Under the pieces are notes generated by a model. The model ran no database searches, was not told the origin of the DNA, and worked only from the letters and a program-made list of their open reading frames with translations. 64,000 bases of DNA, from NCBI RefSeq assembly GCF_044762655.1, contig NZ_JBIWER010000001.1:248001-312000 (forward strand). The letters are read 5' to 3'. Positions 23,418 through 33,027 of this stretch are shown here, piece by piece; position 1 is the stretch's first letter; every line of letters begins with the position of its first letter. Source of the stretch: Psychrobacillus sp044762655 (lineage in GTDB: Bacteria; Bacillota; Bacilli; Bacillales_A; Planococcaceae). A program made the position numbers and the translations under genes.

Positions 23418-24500
23418 TTATTTTTCTACAGATAGTCCCATTAGATATGCTGCAAGAGCATCTAATTGTTCTTCACTAAATTCTTTGCCTTTATTAATTG
23501 TTTTTGGCTGAGGCATTAAATTGCCTGGTTTGTATGCTTGAGGATTACTAATCCATTTTTTTAAGCTTTCTTCATCATGTGACATAAATCCAGCAACACG
23601 ATTACGGTCTCCAAATGATGCTAAGTTTGGTCCGACTCCGCCAGCAGTACCTGCTCCAGAAATTGCGTGACAAGTTATACAGCTAGTGTTGAAGATTTCT
23701 TCTCCTTGAGTTGCAAGTTCACCATCTGCTACATGCTCAGTAGTTTTCATTGATTCAACCCAAGTATTAAAGTCTTCTCTTTCTAATGTTTTAACTTTGA
23801 AATCCATTAGTGCATGTGACGGACCACATAATTCCGCACATTTACCATAGAACACACCTTGTTCTAAACCAGCAGAAGTATCATCAAATTCTAAATAGAA
23901 TTGGTTAACGTTTTCTACGTTTGTATCCATTTTACCGCCGGCTGTAGGTATCCAGAATGAGTGTTTTACATCAGCAGCTTTTAAGTTAAAAAATACTTTT
24001 TCATCAGTAGGTACTACTAATTCTTGAGCAGTTACAACTCCAAGATCTGGGTACTCAAATTCCCACCAATAAAGTTTTGCTGTAACATTAACTGTTACAT
24101 TTGTTTTGTTTCCATCTTCATCGACTTGATCCATCGCTGCTACATCAGCATGTTTATAAGTATAGTAAACAGTTGGAATAGCAAGAATGATTAACAGTAA
24201 TATTGGAATAACTGTCCATATTATCTCAAGCGTATGACTTCCTTCTACTTGTTTAGGAATAACATCTTCCCCAACTTTTTTGCGACGGAATTTCACTAAA
24301 GCAATAACATAAATAATTACTACTACAATAATAACTAAAGCCATAATAGCAGAAGATAGTAATAACAAATTAAATTGATCTCTTCCGACTTGTCCTGCAG
24401 GTGTAAGCGTTGATAAATATTCTTCGCCACAACCCGATAAGAAAATCGTTAGAGCTGCTAACAGTGAAAAAAGTCGCCATTTTTTAAGCCCTCTCATCAT
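23418..24500 (-). CDS. ctaC: Cytochrome c oxidase subunit II with cytochrome c domain (CtaC)
   Basis: The 360-residue lipoprotein is subunit II of a caa3-type oxidase. It has a signal peptide with lipobox LSGC (TIFLSGCGEEY), two membrane segments, the CuA domain (HSFWIPTAGGKMDT, then CAELCGPSHALMDF with both Cys and the His and Met ligands) and a fused cytochrome c domain with the haem motif CITCH and the distal Met in GNLMPQPK. Electrons pass from haem c to CuA. ATG 24500 lies 12 bases after GAGGGG; earlier in-frame ATGs would lengthen the signal region. It heads the structural operon. Confidence 0.95.
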   Translation of the reverse strand: MMRGLKKWRLFSLLAALTIFLSGCGEEYLSTLTPAGQVGRDQFNLLLLSSAIMALVIIVVVIIYVIALVKFRRKKVGEDVIPKQVEGSHTLEIIWTVIPILLLIILAIPTVYYTYKHADVAAMDQVDEDGNKTNVTVNVTAKLYWWEFEYPDLGVVTAQELVVPTDEKVFFNLKAADVKHSFWIPTAGGKMDTNVENVNQFYLEFDDTSAGLEQGVFYGKCAELCGPSHALMDFKVKTLEREDFNTWVESMKTTEHVADGELATQGEEIFNTSCITCHAISGAGTAGGVGPNLASFGDRNRVAGFMSHDEESLKKWISNPQAYKPGNLMPQPKTINKGKEFSEEQLDALAAYLMGLSVEK

Positions 24501-24599
24501 AGCTAAATCAAACCCCTCTTTCATAGTTGTTTTCATGTTTCTTTGGACTGTGGTTCTTTTTATATGAATTCTTGTTGACTAAAGAAAGAATTCCAGCAA

Positions 24600-25523
24600 T
24601 TAGGTGAAAATAGAAAAAACAATAATAGCAACGAACAATATCGTCATATAGTTTAAGGAATAGATAAACATACCTGTTGCCCATTTGATATCATCTTTCA
24701 CACGGAAACCCTTAATGGAAAAGTATAACCACCCAAGATTTAGTGCAGTTGCCAATACAACAAATATTACTCCTAACTCCATTAATAAAAATGGTAACGG
24801 GAATAATAATAGAATCCATAAAAGTATAGACACTTTTGTACGTTTAAAACCTTTTACTACAGGTAGCATTGGAATATTTGCTGCACGGTATTCTTCCGTA
24901 CGTTTCATCGCGAGCGCATAGAAATGAGGAGGTTGCCATGCAAACATAATTAAGAATAAAGCTAGTGCTCCAAATCCTAAACTAGGTTCAACAGCTGCCC
25001 AACCAATCACTGGCGGGATTGCACCGGAGATACTACCAACTATAGTATTACTCACATGTTTTCGTTTAGACCACATCGAGTATAACACAACGTAACTAAC
25101 GATTCCCGCTAGTCCCCATACTCCTGCTGATGTAGAAGCCATAAATAATAATATTTCGCCTACAATCAATAGTGTAAAAGAAGTTATTAGCACGGCTGAT
25201 GGACTAAACCGTCCTGTAACTGTAGGTCTTCCTTTCTTGCTCTTCATGACAGGATCTATATCACGATCGATAAAGTTATTCATAGCAGCAGAACCCGCGA
25301 TTATCATTCCGGATCCGATTAGCGTAAAAAAGAGAATATCTAACTCTCGAAGAAAGTTTCGATCTGTAAATTGAAATGCTAGCCACATACCAGTAAATGT
25401 TGTAAATAAGTTAGAGTTAACTATACCTATCTTAATGAGCGAAAGAAAATCCTGAAAAAATGAAGTGTTTACACGTTCATCTTCAGACTCATTAGTAGCG
25501 GTTATTAAATGACCATTTGACAT
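24600..25523 (-). CDS. ctaB: Protoheme IX farnesyltransferase (haem O synthase)
   Basis: The 307-residue UbiA-family enzyme adds a farnesyl group to haem B to make haem O. It has nine or so membrane segments, the prenyl-diphosphate motif NNFIDRDIDPVMKSKKGRPTVTG near residue 83 and the second Asp-rich region. The start follows GGAGGGG. It is divergent from ctaA, its next step in haem A synthesis. A perfect eight-base inverted GAATTCTT repeat lies in the 99-base gap before ctaC (24566-24593), of unknown role. Confidence 0.96.
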   Translation of the reverse strand: MSNGHLITATNESEDERVNTSFFQDFLSLIKIGIVNSNLFTTFTGMWLAFQFTDRNFLRELDILFFTLIGSGMIIAGSAAMNNFIDRDIDPVMKSKKGRPTVTGRFSPSAVLITSFTLLIVGEILLFMASTSAGVWGLAGIVSYVVLYSMWSKRKHVSNTIVGSISGAIPPVIGWAAVEPSLGFGALALFLIMFAWQPPHFYALAMKRTEEYRAANIPMLPVVKGFKRTKVSILLWILLLFPLPFLLMELGVIFVVLATALNLGWLYFSIKGFRVKDDIKWATGMFIYSLNYMTILFVAIIVFSIFT

Positions 25524-25685
25524 GCTGCCCCTCCTTTCAAAGTTGTAAGCATATTCCGCTATCTTTTACTATAACGAAAATCTCTCGTAAATTCTACAGT
25601 TAAAGATAATTTTCGCATAAATTAAAATCAAGATACACTTTTATAAGCTTAGAACATATCAATAATAATGCATTTTCGTGTCCTG

Positions 25686-25727
25686 TTTGTGAATGTTCGG
25701 GTACGAATTTATGAACAATTTGTGAAA
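25686..25727 (+). promoter_or_regulatory. Three phased ResD-like boxes upstream of ctaA
   Basis: TTTGTGAAT (25686), TTTATGAAC (25708) and TTTGTGAAA (25719) match the ResD consensus TTTGTGAAT and are spaced 22 and 11 bases apart, about two and one helical turns. They sit in the 324-base ctaA-ctaB divergent region, which has no gene. In B. subtilis ctaA is activated by ResD. The -10 element is not clear. Confidence 0.65.
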
Positions 25728-25847
25728 AATTATAACCACTCATATTAGTTTTGAGGTTATACATTGTATTTTTCTTCATGATTCGATATCATCAAAAAGC
25801 AGATACCGTCTTTTAAGACGAGCAAGATACATAAAGTAGGTGGCGTA

Positions 25848-26759
25848 TTGCACATTCATAAAAATTTAAAATGGTTAGCTGTTGCATCTACAGTTGGTAT
25901 GCTGCTCATTCTTTTAGGAGGAGCATTAGTTACTAAAACCGATAGTGGTATGGGCTGCGGTAGACACTGGCCTGGCTGTAACGGACAACTTATTCCCGAT
26001 GTAATAACACCTGAAGTATTAATCGAATTCTCTCATCGATTAGTTACAGGGTCTGTTGGTATATTAATCGTTGCGTTAGCTGTTTGGGCATGGAAAGCAC
26101 TTGGACATGTTCGAGAAACAAAATTCTTATCGGCTATGGCGGTATTTTTCTTAGTAGCTCAAGCATTAATAGGAGCAGCTCAGGTAAAATGGGGACAGGG
26201 CGATTTTATATTGGCTCTTCATTTTGGAATCTCATTAATTTCATTTGCTTCCGTTTTATTACTAACCTTATTAGTTTTCGAGATTGATCGAAAATTCGAT
26301 ACAGATAAAATCAGAATCGGAAAAAAGTTAAAGTTTCATACAATTGGTGTAACACTATATTCTTATATCGTTATTTACACCGGCGCATTAGTTAGACATA
26401 CAGAATCTAGTCTTATATGTAACGACTGGCCGTTATGTAATAATGAACAGTTTGCTCTTCCTTCCAATCTATATGAGTGGGTACAAATGGGACACCGGAC
26501 TGCCGCAGGCTTAATATTTATATGGATTTTAATAATAGCAATTCATGTAATACGGAATTATAAAAATCAACGGGCAATTTACTGGGGATGGATAATTTCT
26601 TTAATATTGGTTTCCTGCCAAGTAATTACCGGGATGTTAGTCGTGCTGACGAAACTTAACCTTTACTTAGCCTTACTTCATTCATTATTTATTTCCTTAT
26701 TATTCGGTCTGTTATGCTATATGATTCTACTATTATCAAGAAGTAAAATGAATAACTGA
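25848..26759 (+). CDS. ctaA: Haem A synthase
   Basis: The 303-residue protein oxidises the methyl group of haem O to a formyl group, giving haem A. It has eight membrane segments in two four-helix halves, each with an extracellular cysteine pair (CGRHWPGC, and CNDWPLC) as in Bacillus CtaA. Haem-ligand histidines are seen in EFSHRLVTG, ALHFGISL, MGHRTAAG and LLHSLFISL, plus the catalytic Glu in LIEFSH. The start is TTG 25848 behind GTAGGTGG. It is divergent from ctaB and ends near a long hairpin terminator. Confidence 0.96.
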   Translation: MHIHKNLKWLAVASTVGMLLILLGGALVTKTDSGMGCGRHWPGCNGQLIPDVITPEVLIEFSHRLVTGSVGILIVALAVWAWKALGHVRETKFLSAMAVFFLVAQALIGAAQVKWGQGDFILALHFGISLISFASVLLLTLLVFEIDRKFDTDKIRIGKKLKFHTIGVTLYSYIVIYTGALVRHTESSLICNDWPLCNNEQFALPSNLYEWVQMGHRTAAGLIFIWILIIAIHVIRNYKNQRAIYWGWIISLILVSCQVITGMLVVLTKLNLYLALLHSLFISLLFGLLCYMILLLSRSKMNN

Positions 26760-26804
26760 ACGTGAGAAAAATCGAGCAAAAAGATACCAGATACTTTATT
26801 GACA

Positions 26805-27050
26805 AAACCTGTTTCTATCGTTTTGCTAAAATAATTACCGAGTAAATTTTTAGGGATGCTGGTTGGTTGTGACATCCGTCACAACCAACCAGCATCCCTT
26901 TTTTTCAGTAATCTTATGGCATTAGTCCCGCAGATGACTGCCTGTTAATGCCCGAATGGTTCAATCAACAATTAGTGGGTAAGAAACCCCACTGATTGAA
27001 GTTTCACTTTATCTATTCGTCCCACTCGCACAACTCTTAGAAACAGGTAA
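26805..27050. repeat. Hairpin element, copy 1 (complete)
   Basis: It fills most of the 356-base gap between ctaA and pycA. It contains a 21-base perfect hairpin and a second stem-loop at about 26960-27000 (AGTGGG/CCCACT inside TTCAATC/GATTGAA). Several blocks recur in the same order at 33018-33180: TTTTGCTAAA with ATTACCGAGT, TCCGTCACAACCAAC with AGCATCCC, and ACTCTTA-GAAACAGGTAAG-like. No coding sequence is supported. Confidence 0.65.
26853..26905 (+). terminator. Perfect 21-base hairpin terminator after ctaA
   Basis: The arm starting GGGATGCTGGTTGG (26853-26873) pairs with its exact complement (26878-26898) around an ATCC loop, followed by seven T residues. It can terminate ctaA. Confidence 0.85.
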
Positions 27051-27068
27051 GGACATTATTAACTCATC

Positions 27069-27104
27069 AAAAAAGGCTGTCAGACAGGAAAGTCTAACAG
27101 CCTT
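27069..27104 (-). terminator. Terminator after pycA
   Basis: AAGGCTGT with AGAC pairs with GTCT and ACAGCCTT, followed on the minus strand by six T residues. It lies 12 bases after the pycA stop. Confidence 0.92.
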
Positions 27105-27115
27105 GTGCTTATTGG

Positions 27116-30100
27116 TTATTCTTTTTCCATCTCGATTAATAAATCACCAGTTGCTATTGCCTCACCTGCGACAACGTGAATCTCTTTTACAACTCCATTA
27201 AATGGTGCTTGGACTGTAGTTTCCATTTTCATCGCTTCTGTAATGAGTAGATGCTGACCTCTTTTTACTTTGCTACCTGTTGAAATGGCTACTTTTAAAA
27301 CAGTACCTGGCATAGTTGCTCCAATATGACCCTCATTCGTCAAATCTGCCTTCGGTTTTGATAAATGACTAACTTCCACATTCATATCCTGAATAGAAAT
27401 TTCACGTGGTTGACCATTTAATTCGAAGTAAATGATACGGTTTCCGTCATTGGTCGGCTCGCTAATGGACACAAGCTTGATGATTAACGTTTTTCCTACC
27501 TCGATTTCAACTTCGATTTCTTCCCCTAATCTCAATCCGTATAGGAATGTAGGTGTATCTAAAACCGAAACATCTCCAAAGTTTTTATCCATTTCACTAT
27601 ACTCTTCAAAAACCTTTGGATATAGCGTATACGCTAGAATCTCTTGACTTGTAACAGGACGTTCTAATTTGTGAAACAGCAATTCTTTAACTTCCTCGAA
27701 GTTCACGGGCTCCAGCAATTCCCCTGGACGCACTGTTATAGCTTCACGATCCTTTAGTATTACTTTTTGTAATTCCTTAGGAAAACCTCCATAAGGCTGT
27801 CCAATATACCCTTCGAAAAACTCTATAACAGAATCAGGGAAATCGATTGTCTTCCCTCTCGTAATGACTGAAACCTCATCTAAATTATTTTGTACCATGA
27901 ATAGCGCCATATCCCCCACTACTTTAGAAGAAGGGGTAACTTTCACCACATCACCAAATAATAGATTTACGCGAGAATACATTTCTTTTACTTCTTCCCA
28001 TCGTTCTCCAAGTCCTACAGCTTTTGCTTGTTGCTGAAGGTTACTATATTGTCCGCCTGGCATCTCATGAACATATATCTCCGTATGTGGACTCATCATA
28101 CCACTTTCGAAATCTTGGTAATATTTCCGTACATCCTCCCAGTAATAAGAGATTTTTTCAAAAGCATCGATATTTCCTATTACCTCTCTATTAGAACCAT
28201 TCAGTGCATAGCTTAAGCTACTCGCACTCGGTTGGGAAGTTAGACCGGCCATCGCACCTAAAGCAGTATCCACAATATCTACTCCGGCTTCTATTGCTTT
28301 TGCATATGTGAATACTCCGTTACCACTCGTATCATGCGTATGAAGATGGATAGGGATATCAACGGTGCTCTTTAATTCACTTACTAGACGATAGGCTGCC
28401 TCTGGTTTTAATAATCCAGCCATGTCTTTAATCGCTAAAATATGCGCCCCTGCTTTTTCTAACTCTTTCGCCATCTCTTTGTAGTATTGAACTGTATATT
28501 TGTCTCTACTGTCGTCTAAAATGTCCCCAGTGTAACATAATGCGGCTTCAGCGATTTTACCAGACTGTCTAGTTGCATCTATTGCAACTTCCATCCCTTT
28601 TATCCAGTTTAGACTATCAAAGATTCGGAAAACGTCTATACCCGCTTCTGCAGACTTTTGTATAAACTCTTTAATAACATTATCAGGATAATTTTTGTAT
28701 CCTACTGCGTTGGCACCACGGAATAACATTTGGAATAATACATTCGGAATCATTTGTCTCATTTTTATCAATCGATCCCAAGGATTCTCTTTCAAGAATC
28801 GGTAAGCAACGTCAAAAGTTGCTCCTCCCCACATCTCATAAGAAAACAAATCATGCATTCCCTGTGCAGATTCCTTTGCGATACCGAACATGTCATGAGA
28901 TCGGACCCGTGTTGCTAATAGAGATTGATGAGCATCTCGGAAAGTAGTGTCGGTTAACAACACACCCTGTTGCTCCTTCACCCATTTGATCACGCCATCT
29001 GCACCTTGTTGTTCTAAAATTTGCTTTGTCCCACTTGGAGGCGCTATGCTCAAATCAAAACTCGGTTTTCTAGTAGTACCAAAAATAGGTTTAGATTTTT
29101 TCTCGATACCTGGGAAACCATTGACCGTGACATTCCCTATATAATTCAATAATTTAGTACCACGGTCCTTGCGATTGGGGAACAAAAATAATTCAGGTGT
29201 AGAATCGATAAAACTCGTATTAAATTGGCCAGAAATAAAGCTTGGATGTTTTACAACATTTTCTAAAAACGGTATATTCGTTTTGATTCCTCTAATTCGG
29301 AACTCCTGCAAATTTCTGTCCATTTTGGCTGCTGCCTCTTTAAAGGACATACCCCATGTAGAAACTTTCACTAACAAAGAGTCATAGTAAGGAGTGATGA
29401 TAGCCCCTTGGAAACCGTTCCCTGCGTCTAAGCGTACACCAAATCCACCACCCGAGCGGTACACCATTAATTTTCCAGTGTCAGGCATGAAATTATTTAA
29501 TGGATCCTCCGTTGTTACACGTGATTGAATTGCGAATCCAAATAATGGCATGTTTTCCTGACTTGGAATTCCCATTTCTTCACTATTAAGAGCTAAACCA
29601 TCTGCAATTTTAATCTGTGCATGAACAATATCTACACCTGTAATCATTTCTGTAATCGTATGCTCTACTTGAATGCGTGGATTTACTTCGATAAAAAAGA
29701 ATTCATCCTCTGTTACTAAAAATTCTACTGTTCCTGCATTTATGTAAGAAACATTTTTCATTAATTGTACAGCCGCATCGCATATTTTGTCGCGCAATTC
29801 TGATTTTAATGAATTTGAAGGTGCTATTTCAACAACCTTTTGGTGTCTTCTTTGAATAGAACAATCCCGTTCATACAGATGGATTAAATTTCCTTGACTA
29901 TCTCCAAGAATTTGTACTTCAATATGCTTAGGCTCGAAAATACAGCGTTCTACATACACTTCATCTGAACCAAAAGCAGCTTTCGCTTCTGATTTAGCAC
30001 GTTCATAAGCACTTGCTAGCTCATCCTCCGATTGAACAACACGCATTCCACGACCGCCTCCACCTAATGCGGCTTTAATCATTAACGGATAGCCGTGAGC

Positions 30101-30556
30101 TTTCGCGAATTCACGTACTTCTTCCACCGTATCTAAAGGACCATCGCTTCCCGGGATAACTGGAATACCTGCTAGTACTGCTTGTTCACGAGCCTTCACT
30201 TTATCGCCAAACATATCTAAATGCTTAGAAGTAGGACCGATGAAAATAATCCCTTCCTCTTCACATCTTTTTGCAAAGTCTACATTTTCTGAAAGAAAGC
30301 CATATCCGGGGTGGATTGCATCCGCATTACTTTCTTTTGCGATTCGAATGATATCTTCAATATCTAAATAAGCATCAATTGGCTTCTTACCTTCTCCAAC
30401 TAAATAGGATTCATCTGATTTAAACCGGTGAAATGAGCCACTGTCCTCTCTAGAATAGATGGCAACTGTACGAAGGTTTAACTCCGTACAAGCTCGAAAA
30501 ATACGTATTGCAATTTCTCCTCTATTTGCAACTACAATCTTTTTAATCTTTTTCAT
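27116..30556 (-). CDS. pycA: Pyruvate carboxylase
   Basis: The 1146-residue enzyme carboxylates pyruvate to oxaloacetate using ATP and biotin, refilling the TCA cycle. The domain order is biotin carboxylase (VVANRGEIAIRIFRAC, GGGGRGMRVVQ, FFIEVNPRIQVEH), carboxyltransferase (LTDTTFRDAHQSLLATRVR, metal ligands in HLHTHDTSGN, the carbamylated Lys region AIKDMAGLLKPEAA) and the biotinyl domain with TEAMKMETTVQAPF. The allosteric domain lies between the first two. Full length matches B. subtilis PycA. It follows ftsW by 12 bases and likely shares its transcript, as in other Bacillales. Confidence 0.98.
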   Translation of the reverse strand: MKKIKKIVVANRGEIAIRIFRACTELNLRTVAIYSREDSGSFHRFKSDESYLVGEGKKPIDAYLDIEDIIRIAKESNADAIHPGYGFLSENVDFAKRCEEEGIIFIGPTSKHLDMFGDKVKAREQAVLAGIPVIPGSDGPLDTVEEVREFAKAHGYPLMIKAALGGGGRGMRVVQSEDELASAYERAKSEAKAAFGSDEVYVERCIFEPKHIEVQILGDSQGNLIHLYERDCSIQRRHQKVVEIAPSNSLKSELRDKICDAAVQLMKNVSYINAGTVEFLVTEDEFFFIEVNPRIQVEHTITEMITGVDIVHAQIKIADGLALNSEEMGIPSQENMPLFGFAIQSRVTTEDPLNNFMPDTGKLMVYRSGGGFGVRLDAGNGFQGAIITPYYDSLLVKVSTWGMSFKEAAAKMDRNLQEFRIRGIKTNIPFLENVVKHPSFISGQFNTSFIDSTPELFLFPNRKDRGTKLLNYIGNVTVNGFPGIEKKSKPIFGTTRKPSFDLSIAPPSGTKQILEQQGADGVIKWVKEQQGVLLTDTTFRDAHQSLLATRVRSHDMFGIAKESAQGMHDLFSYEMWGGATFDVAYRFLKENPWDRLIKMRQMIPNVLFQMLFRGANAVGYKNYPDNVIKEFIQKSAEAGIDVFRIFDSLNWIKGMEVAIDATRQSGKIAEAALCYTGDILDDSRDKYTVQYYKEMAKELEKAGAHILAIKDMAGLLKPEAAYRLVSELKSTVDIPIHLHTHDTSGNGVFTYAKAIEAGVDIVDTALGAMAGLTSQPSASSLSYALNGSNREVIGNIDAFEKISYYWEDVRKYYQDFESGMMSPHTEIYVHEMPGGQYSNLQQQAKAVGLGERWEEVKEMYSRVNLLFGDVVKVTPSSKVVGDMALFMVQNNLDEVSVITRGKTIDFPDSVIEFFEGYIGQPYGGFPKELQKVILKDREAITVRPGELLEPVNFEEVKELLFHKLERPVTSQEILAYTLYPKVFEEYSEMDKNFGDVSVLDTPTFLYGLRLGEEIEVEIEVGKTLIIKLVSISEPTNDGNRIIYFELNGQPREISIQDMNVEVSHLSKPKADLTNEGHIGATMPGTVLKVAISTGSKVKRGQHLLITEAMKMETTVQAPFNGVVKEIHVVAGEAIATGDLLIEMEKE

Positions 30557-30568
30557 CCAATTCGCCCC

Positions 30569-31732
30569 TTATTGTCTATTTTTTTCATGCTTCACGAACA
30601 TCGATACATTCATCAATATCCCAAGTGCTGCTGATAAAATAATAATAGAAGTACCCCCATAGCTAATAAATGGGAGTGGTACCCCAGTCAGCGGGATAAT
30701 TCCAAGCATACCTCCTAAATTGATAAAGGTTTGAAACCCTATAATACTGCCAATCCCCGCAGCAATCATTCGTGCTTGAGGATCTCTTGTCGCTAAAGCA
30801 ATACTAATCGCTTTAAATACGATAAAGAACAATCCACATAAAACGATTAATACCCCAATAAGTCCAAGTTCTTCTGCTATGATAGCCATTATAAAATCAG
30901 TATGTGGCTCGGGCAAATATCCATACTTTTGGTTGGAATTCCCTAAACCTAAGCCTGTCAAACCACCTGATCCAATGGCAATATAACCATTTACAATTTG
31001 GTATCCATACCCTTGCTCGTAATCAAAAGGATTAAAAAATGCTTCCAATCTTCCTCTACGATGGGGAGTCAATAATACATCTTTCATCATATAGATGGCG
31101 AACAGACCCGCTACTATAACTATACCAATTAATCCGATTATTTTGGAAAATGATTTAAATTTAATTCCGCTAGCCGCAATTACCGAAATAGCTACGAAAC
31201 TAATAATCATTGTATTACCAACATCTGTCTCCATCATAATAGACACAAAGACAAAAAATAGTACAAGTAATGGGGGGCCAACGGATTCATTTAATTTATC
31301 TAATGTACCGTTTTCAGATTTTTTTGCAAATATCCCTGCAAAATATAAAACAATTACTAGCTTTGCAATTTCGGATGGTTGGATGTTAAAACCTAAGTCA
31401 ATCCAACTTTGCGAACCACTCTCTCCTCCTACACCTATAAAATGAACCGAAAATAAAAGTGTAAACATAACGAGGAGCATAAGTTTCATCATTGCTTTGT
31501 TTTTATAATGTTTATATGGAAAAAAGGCAGCCAGAAAGAATACTGGAATACAAAGCAATAAATTTGTTTTTTGCTTGTTAAAAAAATGATCAGGTTCCCA
31601 ACCGTAATTCATCACTGCCCACCCCATACTTGCGCTATAAATCATGACCAAGCCAAAAAAGCATAAGGCTAAGTAAATAAACATTAATGGGTAATCGAAA
31701 TTTCTTGCGTATCGTTTTAAATATGAAATCAT
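30569..31732 (-). CDS. ftsW: Cell-division SEDS glycosyltransferase FtsW
   Basis: The 387-residue protein has ten membrane segments of the SEDS family. Conserved parts are LGFNIQPSEIAKLVIVLYFAG, METDVGNTMIISF with the catalytic-type Asp, GRLEAFFNPFDYEQGYGYQIVNGYIAIGSGG, LGNSNQKYGYLPEPHTDFIMAIIAEELG and the late PLPFISYGGTS. It polymerises lipid II at the septum. The location next to pycA and ylaN is the standard ftsW site in Bacillus. The start follows GAGGT. The gene order argues against RodA or SpoVE. Confidence 0.95.
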   Translation of the reverse strand: MISYLKRYARNFDYPLMFIYLALCFFGLVMIYSASMGWAVMNYGWEPDHFFNKQKTNLLLCIPVFFLAAFFPYKHYKNKAMMKLMLLVMFTLLFSVHFIGVGGESGSQSWIDLGFNIQPSEIAKLVIVLYFAGIFAKKSENGTLDKLNESVGPPLLVLFFVFVSIMMETDVGNTMIISFVAISVIAASGIKFKSFSKIIGLIGIVIVAGLFAIYMMKDVLLTPHRRGRLEAFFNPFDYEQGYGYQIVNGYIAIGSGGLTGLGLGNSNQKYGYLPEPHTDFIMAIIAEELGLIGVLIVLCGLFFIVFKAISIALATRDPQARMIAAGIGSIIGFQTFINLGGMLGIIPLTGVPLPFISYGGTSIIILSAALGILMNVSMFVKHEKNRQ

Positions 31733-31763
31733 GTATTATACCTCTATTTCTTAAGATAGAAAA

Positions 31764-31797
31764 AAAACTCAAACAGTGAGTTTGTTTGAGTTTTATA
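31764..31797 (-). terminator. Terminator after ylaN
   Basis: AAACTCAAACA pairs with TGTTTGAGTTT around a short loop, with a T-rich tail on the minus strand. Confidence 0.9.
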
Positions 31798-31798
31798 G

Positions 31799-32080
31799 TT
31801 ATTTTTCTGTATGAATCTCATGCAAAACAGATAGTTCTTTTTCAAGAGAAGCGACAATCTCTTTTCCATCACTTTTCTCTAAAAGTCCAAGCTTTACCGC
31901 AAAATCTATTTCACGTGATAATCCAAACATTTGCGTGTCTAAAACCTCTTCATACAGAGGGCATTGAGGCATCGTTAAGTTATCCATTTGCACTTTTATA
32001 AGCTGTGCAATCTTTTCTGCATCTTTTTTCAAAAGCTCTAAAGCTTTTTCTTGATACGAAATTTGTATATTAGTATCCAT
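31799..32080 (-). CDS. ylaN: YlaN family protein
   Basis: The 93-residue helical protein matches YlaN across Firmicutes (ALELLKKDAEKIAQLIKVQMDNLTMPQCPLYEEVLDTQMFGLSREIDFAVKLGLL). It is essential in B. subtilis unless iron is supplied. Recent work on B. subtilis and S. aureus connects YlaN with Fe(II) and the repressor Fur. The conserved MPQCPLYEEVLDT segment holds the single cysteine. The start follows GGGGGCG. It lies between ftsW and the divergent ylaL, as in B. subtilis. Confidence 0.95.
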   Translation of the reverse strand: MDTNIQISYQEKALELLKKDAEKIAQLIKVQMDNLTMPQCPLYEEVLDTQMFGLSREIDFAVKLGLLEKSDGKEIVASLEKELSVLHEIHTEK

Positions 32081-32257
32081 GAGGACGCCCCCATTTTTAT
32101 TATTTCTAATTATATATCTCCCTAAAGTGTATCTTTTGCACAGAAAAATTGCAAGTGTTCTATCATTTAACTTATGGAAATAGTTAAATATTCTTTAGAA
32201 CTTTTCAATTTAAAGGTATACTAAGTAGGATTAGATAGTTTAGAGGAGGCAATTTTG

Positions 32258-32755
32258 TTGGAACTTATCATACCAGTTAAAGGTGCAGTTAAATTTAATA
32301 TTACTTTAGACCCTACCGTTTGGATTTTCGATGATCGTAAAATCGATTTGGATGAGTTTTTTTCTGGTGAGTATGAGTACAAAGATGAGCTAGAGGAATA
32401 TACAAAAGTCACATCGGCTCATTGGTCACGTGAAATTATCGAAGGATCTACAAACCCACCAACCTTACAAACAGAAAAAAAATATGAACGAAAAAAAGCA
32501 CTAACAAGTACTTTCGGAATTGATATGAAACCATTTATCCTAAATGCTGAGCCATTGCCTAAAGCTACAAAGGTTGTAGTAGAAACAACAGAGGGCGAAC
32601 ATACAATTTCATTAGAAGAATTAGATAATCTATTATTAAAATTTAGTCATAAAGGTAAACCTCTTCGTGAGGATGGTCCTGTGCATATATTAAAAAAAGA
32701 TGGCTCTAATATTAATGCTCCGATAAAATTTGTCACAGCATTCCGTGTAGAATAG
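32258..32755 (+). CDS. ylaL: YlaL-like protein
   Basis: The 165-residue soluble protein is collinear with B. subtilis ylaL, although public annotations vary and its function is not established. It has an N-terminal beta-rich part (ELIIPVKGAVKFNITLDPTVWIFDDRKIDLDEFF), a charged middle (KKYERKKALTSTFGIDMKPFILNAEPLP) and a C-terminal strand-rich part. TTG 32258 is eight bases from GAGGAGG; another TTG one codon upstream is possible. It is 11 bases from ylaI and co-transcribed. Confidence 0.82.
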   Translation: MELIIPVKGAVKFNITLDPTVWIFDDRKIDLDEFFSGEYEYKDELEEYTKVTSAHWSREIIEGSTNPPTLQTEKKYERKKALTSTFGIDMKPFILNAEPLPKATKVVVETTEGEHTISLEELDNLLLKFSHKGKPLREDGPVHILKKDGSNINAPIKFVTAFRVE

Positions 32756-32766
32756 GAGATGTATAG

Positions 32767-32970
32767 ATGAAAGTACAATGCGCTATTTGCGATCGAATAG
32801 ATGAGCTACCAGATGATTTACCGCTGGCTAAGAAGCTACGAAATCGCCCCATTCACACATATATGTGTCCAGAATGTCATGACCGTATTGAAGAAAGAAC
32901 AAACCGACGTCTTGCAACTGGAAAGTTCATTTTCTATAAGAGTTCACGACTGATTGAAAATGAATTTTAA
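32767..32970 (+). CDS. ylaI: YlaI family zinc-ribbon protein (DUF2197)
   Basis: The 67-residue protein has two CxxC pairs (CAICDR near residue 5 and CPECHDR near 34), expected to bind one zinc, with a basic C-terminal part (ERTNRRLATGKFIFYKSSRL). It matches the YlaI family of unknown function. It is preceded by a ribosome site (AGGAGATG) and follows ylaL in an operon with a strong terminator. Confidence 0.92.
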   Translation: MKVQCAICDRIDELPDDLPLAKKLRNRPIHTYMCPECHDRIEERTNRRLATGKFIFYKSSRLIENEF

Positions 32971-32983
32971 AGAGTTAATATAT

Positions 32984-33027
32984 AAAAAACAGGTTTGAAA
33001 AGGACAAGTCCTTTTCAGACCTGTTTT
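32984..33027 (+). terminator. Terminator after ylaI
   Basis: AAACAGGT with TTGAAAAGGAC pairs with GTCCTTTTCA and ACCTGTTTTT around an AA loop, with a T run at the end. The stem has one mismatch. Confidence 0.93.

Noticed and set aside
24566..24593. Inverted GAATTCTT repeat before ctaC as an operator
   Set aside because: Only eight bases per arm and no matching regulator motif; noted in the ctaB entry but not called as a site.
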